From contig JAJRRT010000107.1 in the NCBI GenBank assembly GCA_024279255.1, forward strand, positions 179,281-243,280: a stretch of DNA of 64,000 bases, read 5' to 3'. Origin of the DNA: Deltaproteobacteria bacterium (lineage in GTDB: Bacteria > Desulfobacterota > Desulfuromonadia > Desulfuromonadales > Geopsychrobacteraceae). The notes beneath the pieces are model-generated. The model was given only the letters and a program-made list of their open reading frames with translations, was not told the DNA's origin and did no database searches. The position numbers and the translations under genes were made by a program. Shown here one piece after another: positions 48,768-59,181 of the stretch (its first letter is position 1; every line of letters begins with the position of its first letter).

Positions 48768-49217
48768 ATGCCCCATTCATTGAAAGATCAGCAGAGTGCA
48801 TTTCAGGAGGCCTGCCGAAAAGCGGGATTACGCCTGACTCCGCAACGGCTCGAAATTTTCAGTGTATTGGCCCGAGCCACCGACCACCCATCAGCAGAAA
48901 TGCTTTATCAACGTCTGGCGGCAAAGATGCCGACCCTCTCCCTCGATACTGTTTACCGGACCTTGAGCACCTTTGCCAATCATGGCCTGATCAACAAGGT
49001 CGAAACCGTCGAAAGTCAGGCCCACTTTGAAGTCGCCCAACCGTTACATCATCACCTAATCTGTCGCAAGTGCAAGGAGATCATCGATTTTCAATGGGAG
49101 TTCATCAATGACGCTAGTTTACCGAGCAGCGTTAAAGCCTGGGGTCAGGTAGAGCGGAAAAGCGTTGTCGCTTATGGGGTCTGCAATAAATGCCTGTTGA
49201 CCGGAAACCAGGAGTGA
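48768..49217 (+). CDS. Fur-family regulator, PerR-like
   Basis: ATG 48768; GLRLTPQRLEIFSVLARATDHPSAEMLYQRLAAKMPTLSLDTVYRTLSTFANHGLI; C-terminal CRKC...CNKC zinc site; followed by catalase gene. Confidence 0.92.
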   Translation: MPHSLKDQQSAFQEACRKAGLRLTPQRLEIFSVLARATDHPSAEMLYQRLAAKMPTLSLDTVYRTLSTFANHGLINKVETVESQAHFEVAQPLHHHLICRKCKEIIDFQWEFINDASLPSSVKAWGQVERKSVVAYGVCNKCLLTGNQE

Positions 49218-49238
49218 GGGCTTTTTTTTGCCAATACT

Positions 49239-49254
49239 ATAAGAATTATTACTA
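49239..49254. promoter_or_regulatory. PerR-box-like operator upstream of catalase
   Basis: ATAAGAATTATTACTA; reverse complement TAGTAATAATTCTTAT differs at one base from the site at 48734-48749. Confidence 0.7.
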
Positions 49255-49367
49255 GTTAGTAAAAACACCTATAACCAGAAAGTCTCGTAGTCGCATTGAG
49301 TTGCCTATGACTTAAACAGACTGAGCGAAGTTGAGGAGATCAACAAACGCCAACAGAAAAGGAGCAC

Positions 49368-50822
49368 ATGATGAAGAAAAAATTAACGACCAACTCAGGA
49401 GCACCAGTCGTCGACAACCAGAATGTCATGACAGCAGGACCACGTGGCCCACTTCTGATGCAGGACGTCTGGCTTCTCGAAAAGCTCGCCAGCTTCGACC
49501 GGGAAGTGATCCCCGAGCGACGCATGCATGCCAAAGGCTCCGGCGCCTTTGGAACTTTTACCGTCACACATGACATCACCAAGTACACTAAAGCTAAAAT
49601 ATTCTCTAAGGTCGGCAAGCAGACCGAACTCTTTGTGCGCTTTTCCACCGTTGCCGGTGAGCGTGGCGCGGCCGATGCCGAGCGGGATATCCGTGGTTTT
49701 GCGATGAAATTCTACACCGAAGAAGGCAACTGGGATCTGGTCGGCAACAACACCCCGGTCTTCTTTCTGAAAGATCCGCTGAAATTCCCCGATCTGAACC
49801 ATGCTGTCAAACGTGATCCACGCACCAACATGCGCAGCGCGAAAAACAACTGGGATTTCTGGACCCTGCTCCCCGAAGCCTTGCATCAGGTCACCATCAC
49901 CATGAGTGATCGAGGCATTCCCCTCTCCTACCGCCATATGAACGGCTACGGCAGTCACACCTTCAGTCTGCTCAACGCCAAGAACGAACGCTACTGGGTC
50001 AAGTTCCATTTCAAGACAGAACAGGGGATCAAGTACCTGACCGATGCCGAAGCGGAAGAGCTGGTCGGCAAGGATCGCGAGAGCCATCAGCGCGATCTCT
50101 ACGACAGCATCGAAGCGGGGGACTTCCCACGCTGGAAAATGCAGATCCAGGTCATTCCTGAGAAGGATGCCATCGATTTCCCCTTCAACCCCTTCGATCT
50201 CACCAAGGTCTGGCCACACAAAGATTACCCGATGATCGACGTCGGAACTCTAGAACTCAACCGCAACCCGGAAAACTATTTTGCCGATGTCGAGCAGGCA
50301 GCTTTCAATCCAACCAATATCGTTCCAGGGATCGGTTTCTCCCCCGATAAAATGTTACAGGGTCGCCTTTTCTCTTACGGTGATGCCCAACGGTATCGCC
50401 TCGGGGTCAACCATCAACAGATCCCTGTCAACAAACCGCGCTGCCCCTTCCACAGTTTTCACCGTGACGGCGCCATGCGGGTCGACGGCAACCACGGAGG
50501 AACTCCTGGCTACGAACCTAACAGTTATGGTCACTGGCAGGAACAACCCGACTTCTCTGAACCGCCATTGCAACTTGATGGCGAGGTTGCTCACTGGGAC
50601 CATCGCAAGGACGATGAGGATTATTACACGCAGGCGGGCGACCTGTTCCGCTTGATGTCCGCCGATGAGCAGCAACGACTTTTCGACAACACCGCAAGAG
50701 CCATGGGAGACGCACCCCATGAAATCAAGATCCGCCATGCCAGCAACTGCCTGAACGCAGATGCAGCCTACGGAGAGGGCGTGGCGGCAGCCATGGATAT
50801 ACCTCCGAACGAACTGGAATAA
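49368..50822 (+). CDS. katA: Monofunctional heme catalase, small-subunit type
   Basis: 484 aa; [105 protein letters not shown]. Confidence 0.97.
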   Translation: MMKKKLTTNSGAPVVDNQNVMTAGPRGPLLMQDVWLLEKLASFDREVIPERRMHAKGSGAFGTFTVTHDITKYTKAKIFSKVGKQTELFVRFSTVAGERGAADAERDIRGFAMKFYTEEGNWDLVGNNTPVFFLKDPLKFPDLNHAVKRDPRTNMRSAKNNWDFWTLLPEALHQVTITMSDRGIPLSYRHMNGYGSHTFSLLNAKNERYWVKFHFKTEQGIKYLTDAEAEELVGKDRESHQRDLYDSIEAGDFPRWKMQIQVIPEKDAIDFPFNPFDLTKVWPHKDYPMIDVGTLELNRNPENYFADVEQAAFNPTNIVPGIGFSPDKMLQGRLFSYGDAQRYRLGVNHQQIPVNKPRCPFHSFHRDGAMRVDGNHGGTPGYEPNSYGHWQEQPDFSEPPLQLDGEVAHWDHRKDDEDYYTQAGDLFRLMSADEQQRLFDNTARAMGDAPHEIKIRHASNCLNADAAYGEGVAAAMDIPPNELE

Positions 50823-51160
50823 ATTCAGTAAACATACAGCCGATGGACTTGCGTCATAAAGCACGGTCACTCAGTAAATGAGTTCCCCGTGTTTTATGGC
50901 TCAGCTGTCCAGAACACCTGAACGGATCAACCCGTATCGACACAGGACACTCGCCACCCGCGTTCACAGAACTTAACTCACAGCAAACGAGAACCAGACC
51001 GGTGGCATACATACAACAAAACGCTAATCATTTATCTACGGAAGTCTTGACAACCAGATATTGAAAATCTAATAGTGTTGTTGACTCTTATACAGGGAAA
51101 CCCCGCGAATAATCAGTGTCAGATGTCCTCGTTTCAGTTGCAGTCAATAAAGGAAAAAAG

Positions 51161-51397
51161 ATGGACAGTCTTGGTCTTGGCCTGAAAACATGGCTGGGCA
51201 ATAAAAGCGATGATTTTGCCAGAATCATGATAAATGCGCTAACAGTAGAATGTCCTTCCGGTGGAAATCCTGAATGCTGTCAACTCTTTGAAATCCGAAA
51301 GTTATCGCACCGGGAAAAGAATATCTGGATTGAGTCATTAAGCGATGAAGAGATTAGGGATCTGTATACTGTCCACTTCGACTGCCTGGTGAAGTAG
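51161..51397 (+). CDS. Small uncharacterised Cys-containing protein
   Basis: In-frame ATG 51161 preceded by aaaggaaaaaag; MDSLGLGLKTWLGNKSDDFARIMINALTVECPSGGNPECCQLFEIRKLS... Confidence 0.6.
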   Translation: MDSLGLGLKTWLGNKSDDFARIMINALTVECPSGGNPECCQLFEIRKLSHREKNIWIESLSDEEIRDLYTVHFDCLVK

Positions 51398-51481
51398 AGA
51401 ACAGAGCGGCGACTCATGACAAAGCATCGCCCAATCTGTTAAGGTAGCGACCTTTAACTTAATCCGAACTTAAAACTCAAA

Positions 51482-51901
51482 ATGTATAGGCAATTCTCCA
51501 TGACTGAACTCGATAAAGCGCACGCAGCCTTAAAAACCAATCCTGAAGACCCCAACGTCAAAATGACCTTCTACAGCCTGTTTCTAAATACAATCTTCTT
51601 CGTCCCGATCAAGAAAATGAGCGCTGTGGAAAAAAAAGGGGAGAAGGTGGTCGAGTTACCTCTGATTATCGAAAATGACGGGAACGACTTTCTTGTCTTT
51701 TTTGATGAGCAGAAGCGTCTGAACGATTGGGCCGAGAAGCATGTTCCCTGTGCACAGATGCCGGGATTTGCACTCGTAGAGATCTCATCTCCCGAAATTT
51801 ACTGGGCCATGAACGTTGGGACCGAGCATGATAAGCAATTCGGCCCGGATGAAATTTCCTGGCTCAAGGGCGTGCTTGCGATGACAAAGGGCGGGGCTTA
51901 A
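51482..51901 (+). CDS. SseB-domain protein
   Basis: 139 aa; LDKAHAALKTNPEDPNVKMTFYSLFLNTIFFVPIK...ENDGNDFLVFFDEQKRLNDWA; real start may be ATG 51500. Confidence 0.8.
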   Translation: MYRQFSMTELDKAHAALKTNPEDPNVKMTFYSLFLNTIFFVPIKKMSAVEKKGEKVVELPLIIENDGNDFLVFFDEQKRLNDWAEKHVPCAQMPGFALVEISSPEIYWAMNVGTEHDKQFGPDEISWLKGVLAMTKGGA

Positions 51902-51928
51902 AAAGCCTCCTCTTCAGAGAATAAAGAA

Positions 51929-51968
51929 CTAAAGGCCAAGCTTGCACAATTGCAAGCTTGGCCTTTAG
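51929..51968. terminator. Perfect 18-bp inverted repeat, probable bidirectional terminator
   Basis: CTAAAGGCCAAGCTTGCA-CAAT-TGCAAGCTTGGCCTTTAG between convergent SseB and selenoprotein genes. Confidence 0.7.
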
Positions 51969-52011
51969 TTCAATCAGAACTGCTGTCAATGTTAAACCAG
52001 AAAAATTCAGC

Positions 52012-52233
52012 TCAAGGCTTTGCCAAACCCTCCAGCAACAACTCTTCATCAGGAAATTCTCCGGTTGCTTTTTTTGAATAGATCAATCGACCGTCGACCA
52101 CAACTTCATAAACACCACCACCCGATTCGATCAAGCTGGTCTCTGCTGAAAAGCTTTCTACAAATTTGGCCGCCAGACCGGCGGCTCGATCACGATAGTT
52201 TCACTGTCCACAATACTCGATACTGACCTTCAT
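52012..52233 (-). CDS. SelW-like (Rdx/SelT-SelW-SelH) selenoprotein with in-frame TGA = Sec
   Basis: Minus strand: MKVSIEYCGQ-U(TGA 52201-52203)-NYRDRAAGLAAKFVESFSAETSLIESGGGVYEVVVDGRLIYSKKATGEFPDEELLLEGLAKP*; RBS AGGAGGG upstream; CxxU motif; SECIS-like hairpin downstream of UGA. Confidence 0.93.
52169..52185 (-). promoter_or_regulatory. Bacterial SECIS-like hairpin
   Basis: Minus strand GCCGCC-GGUCU-GGCGGC; loop GGUCU begins 21 nt after the UGA. Confidence 0.85.
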
Positions 52234-52485
52234 TTTTCCCTCCTGAAGTTGATGGCCAAGCGGCTATTCTGCTGCGTACTGATTATTTATTGAACAGGAT
52301 TCTAGCACAATTGGCGGTTACCATGAAATTGCAATGGAATAAAATCACAACAGAACTATCTCCTCTTTTTATCAAAAATTCCCCCTCCCGCTATAGCAGT
52401 GAGCCACTTTCAACATGCTATACTCACAGGACCCGCCGATGGCTACGTGACTGAAGAATCGATATTTCAAGCCAAGGAGTTGACC

Positions 52486-52845
52486 ATGTCCGAGCAGCGC
52501 CAATTTCACCGTATTCCATTTGAAACAGTCGCTCTGATAACCCATGCAGGCCACGGTCATACTTGCGACCTGTCTGATTTGGCCTTACAGGGGGCTCTTT
52601 TCCACGCTTCGGGTGGATTACCTCTGGAGCCCGGCGACCGCTGTGCCCTGAGTATCTTCCTTCCCTCAACCGACCAGACCATGGAATTCCGTGGGGAACT
52701 GGTGCACCAAAAAGGAGACGATTACGGCTTCCGCTTCACGAAAGAAGATGGCAACAGCATGATTCAACTGCGTCGGCTGTTGGAACTGAATTTCGGCGAT
52801 GCAAAACAGACGGATCGGGAATTCGACCACTGGTTAAAAGGTTGA
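52486..52845 (+). CDS. PilZ-domain protein
   Basis: In-frame ATG 52486; RQFHRIPFETVALITHAGHGHTCDLSDLALQGALFHA...GDRCALSIFLPSTDQTMEFRGELVHQKGDDYGFRF. Confidence 0.82.
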   Translation: MSEQRQFHRIPFETVALITHAGHGHTCDLSDLALQGALFHASGGLPLEPGDRCALSIFLPSTDQTMEFRGELVHQKGDDYGFRFTKEDGNSMIQLRRLLELNFGDAKQTDREFDHWLKG

Positions 52846-52933
52846 GAACCACAAAAAACAAACACGACGCTATTCCCAACGAGCACCCAACCCCTGTATG
52901 ATGAACTGAGAACCTCAACAAAGGAGGAACAGT

Positions 52934-53571
52934 ATGCGTCTTACGCTTACCGCTCTGCTTATCCTTTGGGTCCTGCTTCTTCCATCCCTCGGTTTCTCTC
53001 AGGAACTCAAATGTCCCGGTCTGTCCAACGTTGAAGTCTCTTCAGATGATAAAGAGAATATTGTAGAAATCTGCCTGGCAGCAAGACATGATTATTTTTC
53101 TATCCCGTTACAATTTGAGCCCTCAGTGCAAAATCCACTTTGACATTGTTAAAGAGAAGATCAGCAACCGCTGATATGATTCCTATGGCAGTTACAACAT
53201 CCGCAATGACCACCTTCAAACGCTATCCTATGCTGCGACCTTAAAAGGATAAAACATCCACTGATGTACAGCGAAACTTGGGACAGAAGACACGCCAGAG
53301 GAGCTATCGCCCATGAGGTAGCGCGTACAGGATACCGCACAATTTGAAATTCAAGTCGCTAAGCTCCGACCCACATGGATAACTGGCTTATTCAACCCAA
53401 TTAGCGGTATTACCGTCAGAGCATAGAGAGGCAATCAATGATATCTACATGCCAATTGATCCGGGGGAATTTGCAGTAAAATCATACCAGCGTCTGACCG
53501 AAATGTCTGATTCAACATATTTTGTTGGTGTATTGCCCAATGCCAAATGGTTTTATGTCTATGTGCCTTAA
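52934..53571 (+). pseudogene. Decayed exported protein with HExxH-like motif
   Basis: Signal peptide in frame 2, then collinear fragments: IHFDIVKEKISNR*YDSYGSYNIRNDHLQTLSYAATLKG* (frame 0), KHPLMYSETWDRRHARGAIAHEVARTG (frame 2), NLKFKSLSSDPHG*LAYSTQLAVLPSEHREAINDIYMPIDPGEFAVKSYQRLTEMSDSTYFVGVLPNAKWFYVYVP* (frame 1). Confidence 0.8.
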
Positions 53572-53614
53572 AGTCAGCATGGAGTTCGAGGACTTTTTCA
53601 AGTAAACTTCTGAA

Positions 53615-54385
53615 ATGACCTTGCCACCAATCACCAACCGCTTCCCCGCCCTGAAGCTCAACCAGCCCTGGCAACTGCTCCGTCCTGAGTTGATAAGCGC
53701 CCCGAAGACGAGCATCTGCTTTGACGAAAACTTATTAAGACAGGTCGGGCGTGGCGAGAGCGGTCCCTGCCTCTGTATAAAAACAGAGCCCCGCTGTCTG
53801 GTGGTGACGCGGCGTGAAGCGCGGATGGAGAATTTTACGCAGGCGAGTGCGGTCCTCACCGCAGAGGGTTGGCCGGTTGTCGTGCGGAGTTCGGGTGGAT
53901 CCTGTGTGCCACAGGGGCCGGGAATACTTAACCTGTCAGTGATTCATCCCAGGATTAAAGGTTGGACGCTGGAAGATGGTTATTTGTTACTCTGCGACCT
54001 GCTGGGCCAACTACTGGCCAGCTACGGAATAGAGGCCGAAACCGGCGAGGTGCCGGGTTCATTTTGTGATGGTCGCTTCAATCTGCAGATCGGCGGTAAA
54101 AAACTGGTTGGAACGGCCCAGCGCTGGGCAGGTGGCAACCGTGAGCATGCGGCGGTCCTTGCACACGCTTGCCTGCTGGTCGATCTCGATCTGCCTGAGG
54201 TGACTGCCAGGGTCAACCAGCTCTACAGTCTGTGCAATAACCCCCAGCAATTCGACCCTGCAGCCTGCACAACTCTTCGAAATACTCTTACCCCCTCTCA
54301 GCTGAGTTCTGAATCCTTTATCACCAGCGTTGAACAACAACTGGTAACACAACTAACTAAAACTTTTGACATTTCAGAGTTCTAG
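53615..54385 (+). CDS. Lipoate-protein ligase A-like protein
   Basis: 256 aa; GWPVVVRSSGGSCVPQGPGILNLSVI, GSFCDGRFNLQIGGKKLVGTAQRWAGGNREHAAVLAHACLLVDLDL. Confidence 0.85.
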   Translation: MTLPPITNRFPALKLNQPWQLLRPELISAPKTSICFDENLLRQVGRGESGPCLCIKTEPRCLVVTRREARMENFTQASAVLTAEGWPVVVRSSGGSCVPQGPGILNLSVIHPRIKGWTLEDGYLLLCDLLGQLLASYGIEAETGEVPGSFCDGRFNLQIGGKKLVGTAQRWAGGNREHAAVLAHACLLVDLDLPEVTARVNQLYSLCNNPQQFDPAACTTLRNTLTPSQLSSESFITSVEQQLVTQLTKTFDISEF

Positions 54386-54562
54386 CAACACATTCTGGCA
54401 AAACCGTCAGGTTTTTACAAATGATGGTATTGATTAAGAACGCTATTTACCCCGCCCTTGAGCCATTTGGAACCGGCACCTCTACGCTCGCGCTTGAATT
54501 CATAAGCCCTTTACAATGGACATGATATTGGAAGTACTGGGACTACTTTTAGTAAAAAGCCG

Positions 54563-55351
54563 TTAACGCCCATCCAGCATGCGGCCAATCCCGCCGAGCA
54601 CAGAACCTTCTCCCTTATCTGAACCACCTGCTCTTGGGGCATGAGCAATGATCCGATCGGCCAAACGGCTGAACGGCAAGCTCTGCAACCAGACCTTGCC
54701 ATGACCACTCAGGGTGGCGAGGAACATCCCTTCTCCACCGAAGAACATGCTCTTCAAATTACCGGCCCGCTCAATGTTGTAATCAATGCTCGGCTCAAAC
54801 GCGACCAGACAGCCGGTGTCGACGCGCAGGGTTTCACCTTGCAACTGTCGTTCGATAATGGTGCCACCGGCGTGAACGAAGACCATGCCGTCACCTTGCA
54901 GGCGCTGCAGAATGAACCCTTCGCCGCCGAAAAAACCGGCACCGAGACGACGCTGAAAGGCAATCCCGAGACTGGTGCCATGAGCGGCGCAGAGGAAAGA
55001 ATCTTTCTGACAGAGGACTTCACCACCGAGCTTGCCTAGATCCATCGGAATGATCTTACCGGGGTAAGGGGCGGCAAAGGCAACATGTCGCTTGACGCGA
55101 CCTTGATTGGTAAAATGGGTCATAAAGATTGACTCACCAGTCAGCACACGCTTACCGACGCTGAACAGTTTGCCCATCAACCCCTGATCAGCCTGCGAAC
55201 CGTCACCCATCCGCGCTTCAAACTGGATGTCCTCTTCCATGTAGTTCATCGCCCCGGCCTCGGCGATCACCGTTTCACTCGGATCCAACTCAACCTGGAC
55301 CATCTGCATATCGTCACCAATTATGGTGTAATCGACTTCATGGCAGCGCAT
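54563..55351 (-). CDS. AIM24/TIGR00266-family protein
   Basis: 262 aa; [44 protein letters not shown], Gly-rich beta-sandwich pattern. Confidence 0.9.
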   Translation of the reverse strand: MRCHEVDYTIIGDDMQMVQVELDPSETVIAEAGAMNYMEEDIQFEARMGDGSQADQGLMGKLFSVGKRVLTGESIFMTHFTNQGRVKRHVAFAAPYPGKIIPMDLGKLGGEVLCQKDSFLCAAHGTSLGIAFQRRLGAGFFGGEGFILQRLQGDGMVFVHAGGTIIERQLQGETLRVDTGCLVAFEPSIDYNIERAGNLKSMFFGGEGMFLATLSGHGKVWLQSLPFSRLADRIIAHAPRAGGSDKGEGSVLGGIGRMLDGR

Positions 55352-55445
55352 CGCATTCTCCTTTTCTACTCACTTGAAGGTTATTCACTTAGGAGACCAT
55401 CTCATCAACAGCCTCCAAGAGGGATAAGGCAGGAGCCTATATCTC

Positions 55446-56780
55446 CTAAGCCTGATTATTCTCATCGGTTCCGCGGACCTGCTTTACTTTCATTTTGGGA
55501 CGTCCGGTAATCAACCGTGCGTTCTTGCTCAACGAAAAATAGCTCCAGAGCCAGGAAAATATGACCGCCAATTTATTGCGAAAACCGATCAAAGGGATGA
55601 TATGTACCACCCCCCAGATCAACCAGGCAAAAAATCCGCCGAACTGGCGGCCGCCGAGAGAAGCCACGGCTCGGTTACGCCCGATGGTCGACATACTCCC
55701 CTTGTCATGATAATGAAAAACTTTGCGCGGGGTATGTTCGCTACCAGCAAAATTGGTAAGGTCAGCACGGATCAGATTTGCCACATGACGTCCCATCTGG
55801 ATCGCGGCCGGAGCAACCCCAGGAACGGGATGTCCGGTGTGTGAATCGGTCAAGTTAGCGAGGTCACCCACAACAAAAACCTCTGGATGGCCAGGGAGCG
55901 ACAGGTCTGACTCAACCAGGACCCTCCCTTGACGATCAAGTTCACAATCCAGAGTGGCTGCGACCTCAGAACCACGCACCCCGGCAGCCCAAACAATATT
56001 TTCGGCGAGAAGCTTTTCACTCCCGATACTCACAAGGCCCTCTGTGATCTCCGTGACCATACTGTTGAGCCGGACCTGCACCCCCATCTGCTCAAGATCT
56101 TGTAGAGCGCGAAGCCCAAGTTTTTCAGGCATGGCGGCCAGGAGTCGAGGTCCTGCTTCGATCAGAATGACTTGAGCTGTAGTGGTATCGATATGACGAA
56201 AATCTCTGGGTATGGTCTGCGAGGCGATCTCTTTAAGGGCACCGGCCAGTTCGACACCGGTCGGCCCGCCACCGATGACGACAAATGTCAATTTGGCGCG
56301 ACGCGCTTCGGCATCGGCTTCCCACTCGGCAGCTTCGTAGGCGAGCAACACGCGACGACGAATTTCCAGGGCATCCTCAACAGTCTTCAGGCCCGGCGCA
56401 CTGGCCGCCCATTCATCATGTCCGAAATAGGAATGGGTCACACCGGTCGCCAGCACCAGATAGTCATAAGGAACTTCAACCTGCTGAAGGTTGGCCCGAC
56501 CCTTCTGAAGATCAACTCCGAGTAACTCTGCCAGCACCACCCTCACGTTCTGTTGATTACGCAGCAGCCGCCGGATCGGCGCAGCAATATCGGCTGGTGA
56601 GAGAACCGCAGTAGCAACTTGGTAGAGCAGGGGTTGGAAGAGATGGTAATTGTGTTGATCGGCAAGAGTAATATCGACAGGTGTCGTTGCCAATCTGCTG
56701 GCACATTCAATCCCGGCGAAGCCACCGCCGATGATCAGAACGCGAGGTCTGGGTTCGTTCGTAGGGTTTTCACTGGACAT
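55446..56780 (-). CDS. Type II NADH dehydrogenase (NDH-2)-like FAD oxidoreductase
   Basis: 444 aa; RVLIIGGGFAGIECASRLA, DQHNYHLFQPLLYQVATAVLSPADIAAPIR, FVVIGGGPTGVELAGAL, VFVVGDLA. Confidence 0.93.
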   Translation of the reverse strand: MSSENPTNEPRPRVLIIGGGFAGIECASRLATTPVDITLADQHNYHLFQPLLYQVATAVLSPADIAAPIRRLLRNQQNVRVVLAELLGVDLQKGRANLQQVEVPYDYLVLATGVTHSYFGHDEWAASAPGLKTVEDALEIRRRVLLAYEAAEWEADAEARRAKLTFVVIGGGPTGVELAGALKEIASQTIPRDFRHIDTTTAQVILIEAGPRLLAAMPEKLGLRALQDLEQMGVQVRLNSMVTEITEGLVSIGSEKLLAENIVWAAGVRGSEVAATLDCELDRQGRVLVESDLSLPGHPEVFVVGDLANLTDSHTGHPVPGVAPAAIQMGRHVANLIRADLTNFAGSEHTPRKVFHYHDKGSMSTIGRNRAVASLGGRQFGGFFAWLIWGVVHIIPLIGFRNKLAVIFSWLWSYFSLSKNARLITGRPKMKVKQVRGTDENNQA

Positions 56781-57046
56781 TAATATAACTCCTGATTGGG
56801 TTCGCTACAGGATACTCTAATCAGAAATATTTATCAGTTCGAGTCACTCAATTTAATAACCAGCGCTGTGAAAGTTATTAAAACAATCAGCCGAAGCAGA
56901 ACAATATGTTATTTTTTTACCACGAATGGACACTATTTTTGTCTTGAGCTTGCTCTTTTCAGCAGAATACTAATGATTCCATTTATAGTATGATAACTAG
57001 GATCTGCCACTCCAATCTGTATTTTTTCTGACCCTGTCTAAAGAAA

Positions 57047-59152
57047 ATGACTATGCAACCACTCGAACAAAAAATTCTAGATCTGCTCGGTCGCGGGCAG
57101 AAACATCCGTTGGACCGCCGAGATATTGCTGAACGCCTCAACCTGCGTGGTGGTGAGCGTAAACTGTTGACCAAGGTCCTTGACCAGCTGGCGCATAAGA
57201 GCTTGATCCAGAGGCGCAAGGGGAAATACCGCCTGCTCCCACAGCAGAAGCGTACGGCCGAAGGGATATTTTCGCTTGCCGAGAAAGGTTACGGTTTTTT
57301 GCGTCTGGATGATGCCCAACAGGAAGATCTGTTCATCCCGGCACGACATGTCAACACGGCAATGGATGGTGATCGGGCCCGGGTCAGTCTCTGCATTTCA
57401 GCGCGCGACAGACGGCCCTACGCGAAGGTGCTTAATATTCTGGAACGGGCGCACAGCCGCCTAATCGGTCTTTATCGTCCACGCGGAAAAGGCCGACAAG
57501 TCTGGCCAGTGGAGAAGAAACTGGGTGGACCGATTCAGGTCGGGCCACATGCCGACGCGAAACCGGGAGATGTGGTCGAAGTAGAGATCGAACACTATGC
57601 TCACGGAGAATTTCACGCTAGCGGTCGAATAGTTGCGATACTTGGCGCGGCAGATGACCCGCAGGTTGATATAGAAACTGTGATCCGCAGCCATAACCTG
57701 CCGAACAATTTTTCTCCAGCGGCTCTGCGCCAGGCCGAAGCTGTCACCGAGACTATTGATGAGAGTGAAATTGCCCGCCGAGTCGATCTGCGCAAACTAC
57801 CGCTGGTGACCATCGATGGCGAAACCGCCAGAGATTTTGACGATGCAGTCGCATTGCAGAAAAATGCTGACGGAACCTTTACCCTCTGGGTCTGCATCGC
57901 CGATGTCTCTTACTATGTCGAACAGCAGTCTGCCTTGGATGAAGATGCACTCGAGCGCGGAACCAGCGTTTATTTCCCCGGTTATTGCCTGCCGATGCTC
58001 CCCGAAGCGCTGAGCAACGGGATCTGCTCACTCAATCCAGATGAAGATCGATTGGTGATGGCTGCCGAGATGCGTTTTGATCCAAGCGGTGAACGTTTGG
58101 AATCGAAGTTCTATCCAGCAGTGATGCGCAGTCAGGCCCGTTTGACCTACACTCAGGTCGCTGCCTGCCTGGATAATTCTGTACAATCGCAACGGGATGA
58201 CAGCTTGACTGCACAACTGCGAGAAATGGCCGAACTCGCCAAAAGTCTTGGCCAGATGCGGCAGCAGCGCGGCAGCCTGGAGATGGAAATCCCCGAGGTA
58301 GAAGTTCTGCTCGATGAATGCGGCACCCCCTTCGATCTGGTCAAGATTGAGCGAAATCAAGCGCATCGTCTGATCGAAGAGTTCATGCTGGCGGCCAACG
58401 AAGCAGTAGCCAGCTATCTAACCAAAAAGAACTGGCCACTCCTCTACCGTATTCACGAAGAACCCGACCTGCTAAAGCTTCAAGAGTTACAACAACTTGC
58501 AGCCGAGTGTGGGGTGGGTCTGGTTTTACGTGGAAAGTTACAACCGGTGCTCCAGAAGCTGTTGCTCGATATCGCCGACAAACCGGAAGCACGTCTGGTC
58601 AATCAACAACTCCTACGTAGCCTGAAGCAGGCCTGCTATACGCCGAAGAACAGCGGCCATTTCGGTCTGGCGGCTGACTACTATTGCCACTTCACTTCAC
58701 CAATCCGCCGCTACCCCGACCTTATCATTCATCGTATCCTCAAACGGGCCATCTCCGGCGATCCAAAGTCGACTGCAATCACTGAGAACGAACTGGTTAA
58801 GCTTGGCCTCGATTGCTCGACCAAAGAACGCCGGGCAATGGAGGCCGAACGTGAGTTGGTGGCCCTGCGTTGCTGTCAGGTGATGGGAAAACGCCTGGGT
58901 GAAGAGTTTAATGGCACCATTTCGTCGGTGACTGAGTTTGGCTTTTTTGCCGAACTGGACGATGTCTTTGTCGATGGCCTGGTCCATGTCCGTAGTCTGC
59001 AGAACGATTACTACCATTTCGACCCTGCCACCCACTCGCTGATAGGCGAACGCCGACGTACAGAATTCAAGGTCGGCATGCGGGTCAGGGTCAAGGTCGA
59101 GAAAGTTGAACCCTGGCGGAGACGGATCGATTTCAGTTTGATCGAGAATTAG
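57047..59152 (+). CDS. rnr: Ribonuclease R
   Basis: 701 aa; RDFDDAVALQKNADGTFTLWVCIADVSYYV, YCHFTSPIRRYPDLIIHR, C-terminal S1 domain. Confidence 0.96.
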   Translation: MTMQPLEQKILDLLGRGQKHPLDRRDIAERLNLRGGERKLLTKVLDQLAHKSLIQRRKGKYRLLPQQKRTAEGIFSLAEKGYGFLRLDDAQQEDLFIPARHVNTAMDGDRARVSLCISARDRRPYAKVLNILERAHSRLIGLYRPRGKGRQVWPVEKKLGGPIQVGPHADAKPGDVVEVEIEHYAHGEFHASGRIVAILGAADDPQVDIETVIRSHNLPNNFSPAALRQAEAVTETIDESEIARRVDLRKLPLVTIDGETARDFDDAVALQKNADGTFTLWVCIADVSYYVEQQSALDEDALERGTSVYFPGYCLPMLPEALSNGICSLNPDEDRLVMAAEMRFDPSGERLESKFYPAVMRSQARLTYTQVAACLDNSVQSQRDDSLTAQLREMAELAKSLGQMRQQRGSLEMEIPEVEVLLDECGTPFDLVKIERNQAHRLIEEFMLAANEAVASYLTKKNWPLLYRIHEEPDLLKLQELQQLAAECGVGLVLRGKLQPVLQKLLLDIADKPEARLVNQQLLRSLKQACYTPKNSGHFGLAADYYCHFTSPIRRYPDLIIHRILKRAISGDPKSTAITENELVKLGLDCSTKERRAMEAERELVALRCCQVMGKRLGEEFNGTISSVTEFGFFAELDDVFVDGLVHVRSLQNDYYHFDPATHSLIGERRRTEFKVGMRVRVKVEKVEPWRRRIDFSLIEN

Positions 59153-59181
59153 CAGTCTTAAGCCAAAAGAGGAGGATCATT

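Noticed and set aside
50856-50899. Inverted repeat CATAAAGCACGG...CCGTGTTTTATG after katA
   Set aside because: Most simply a catalase-gene terminator or imperfect palindrome; not distinctive enough to report as novel.
52020-52226. 68-aa plus-strand ORF MPNPPATTLHQ...
   Set aside because: Shadow ORF antisense to the selenoprotein gene.
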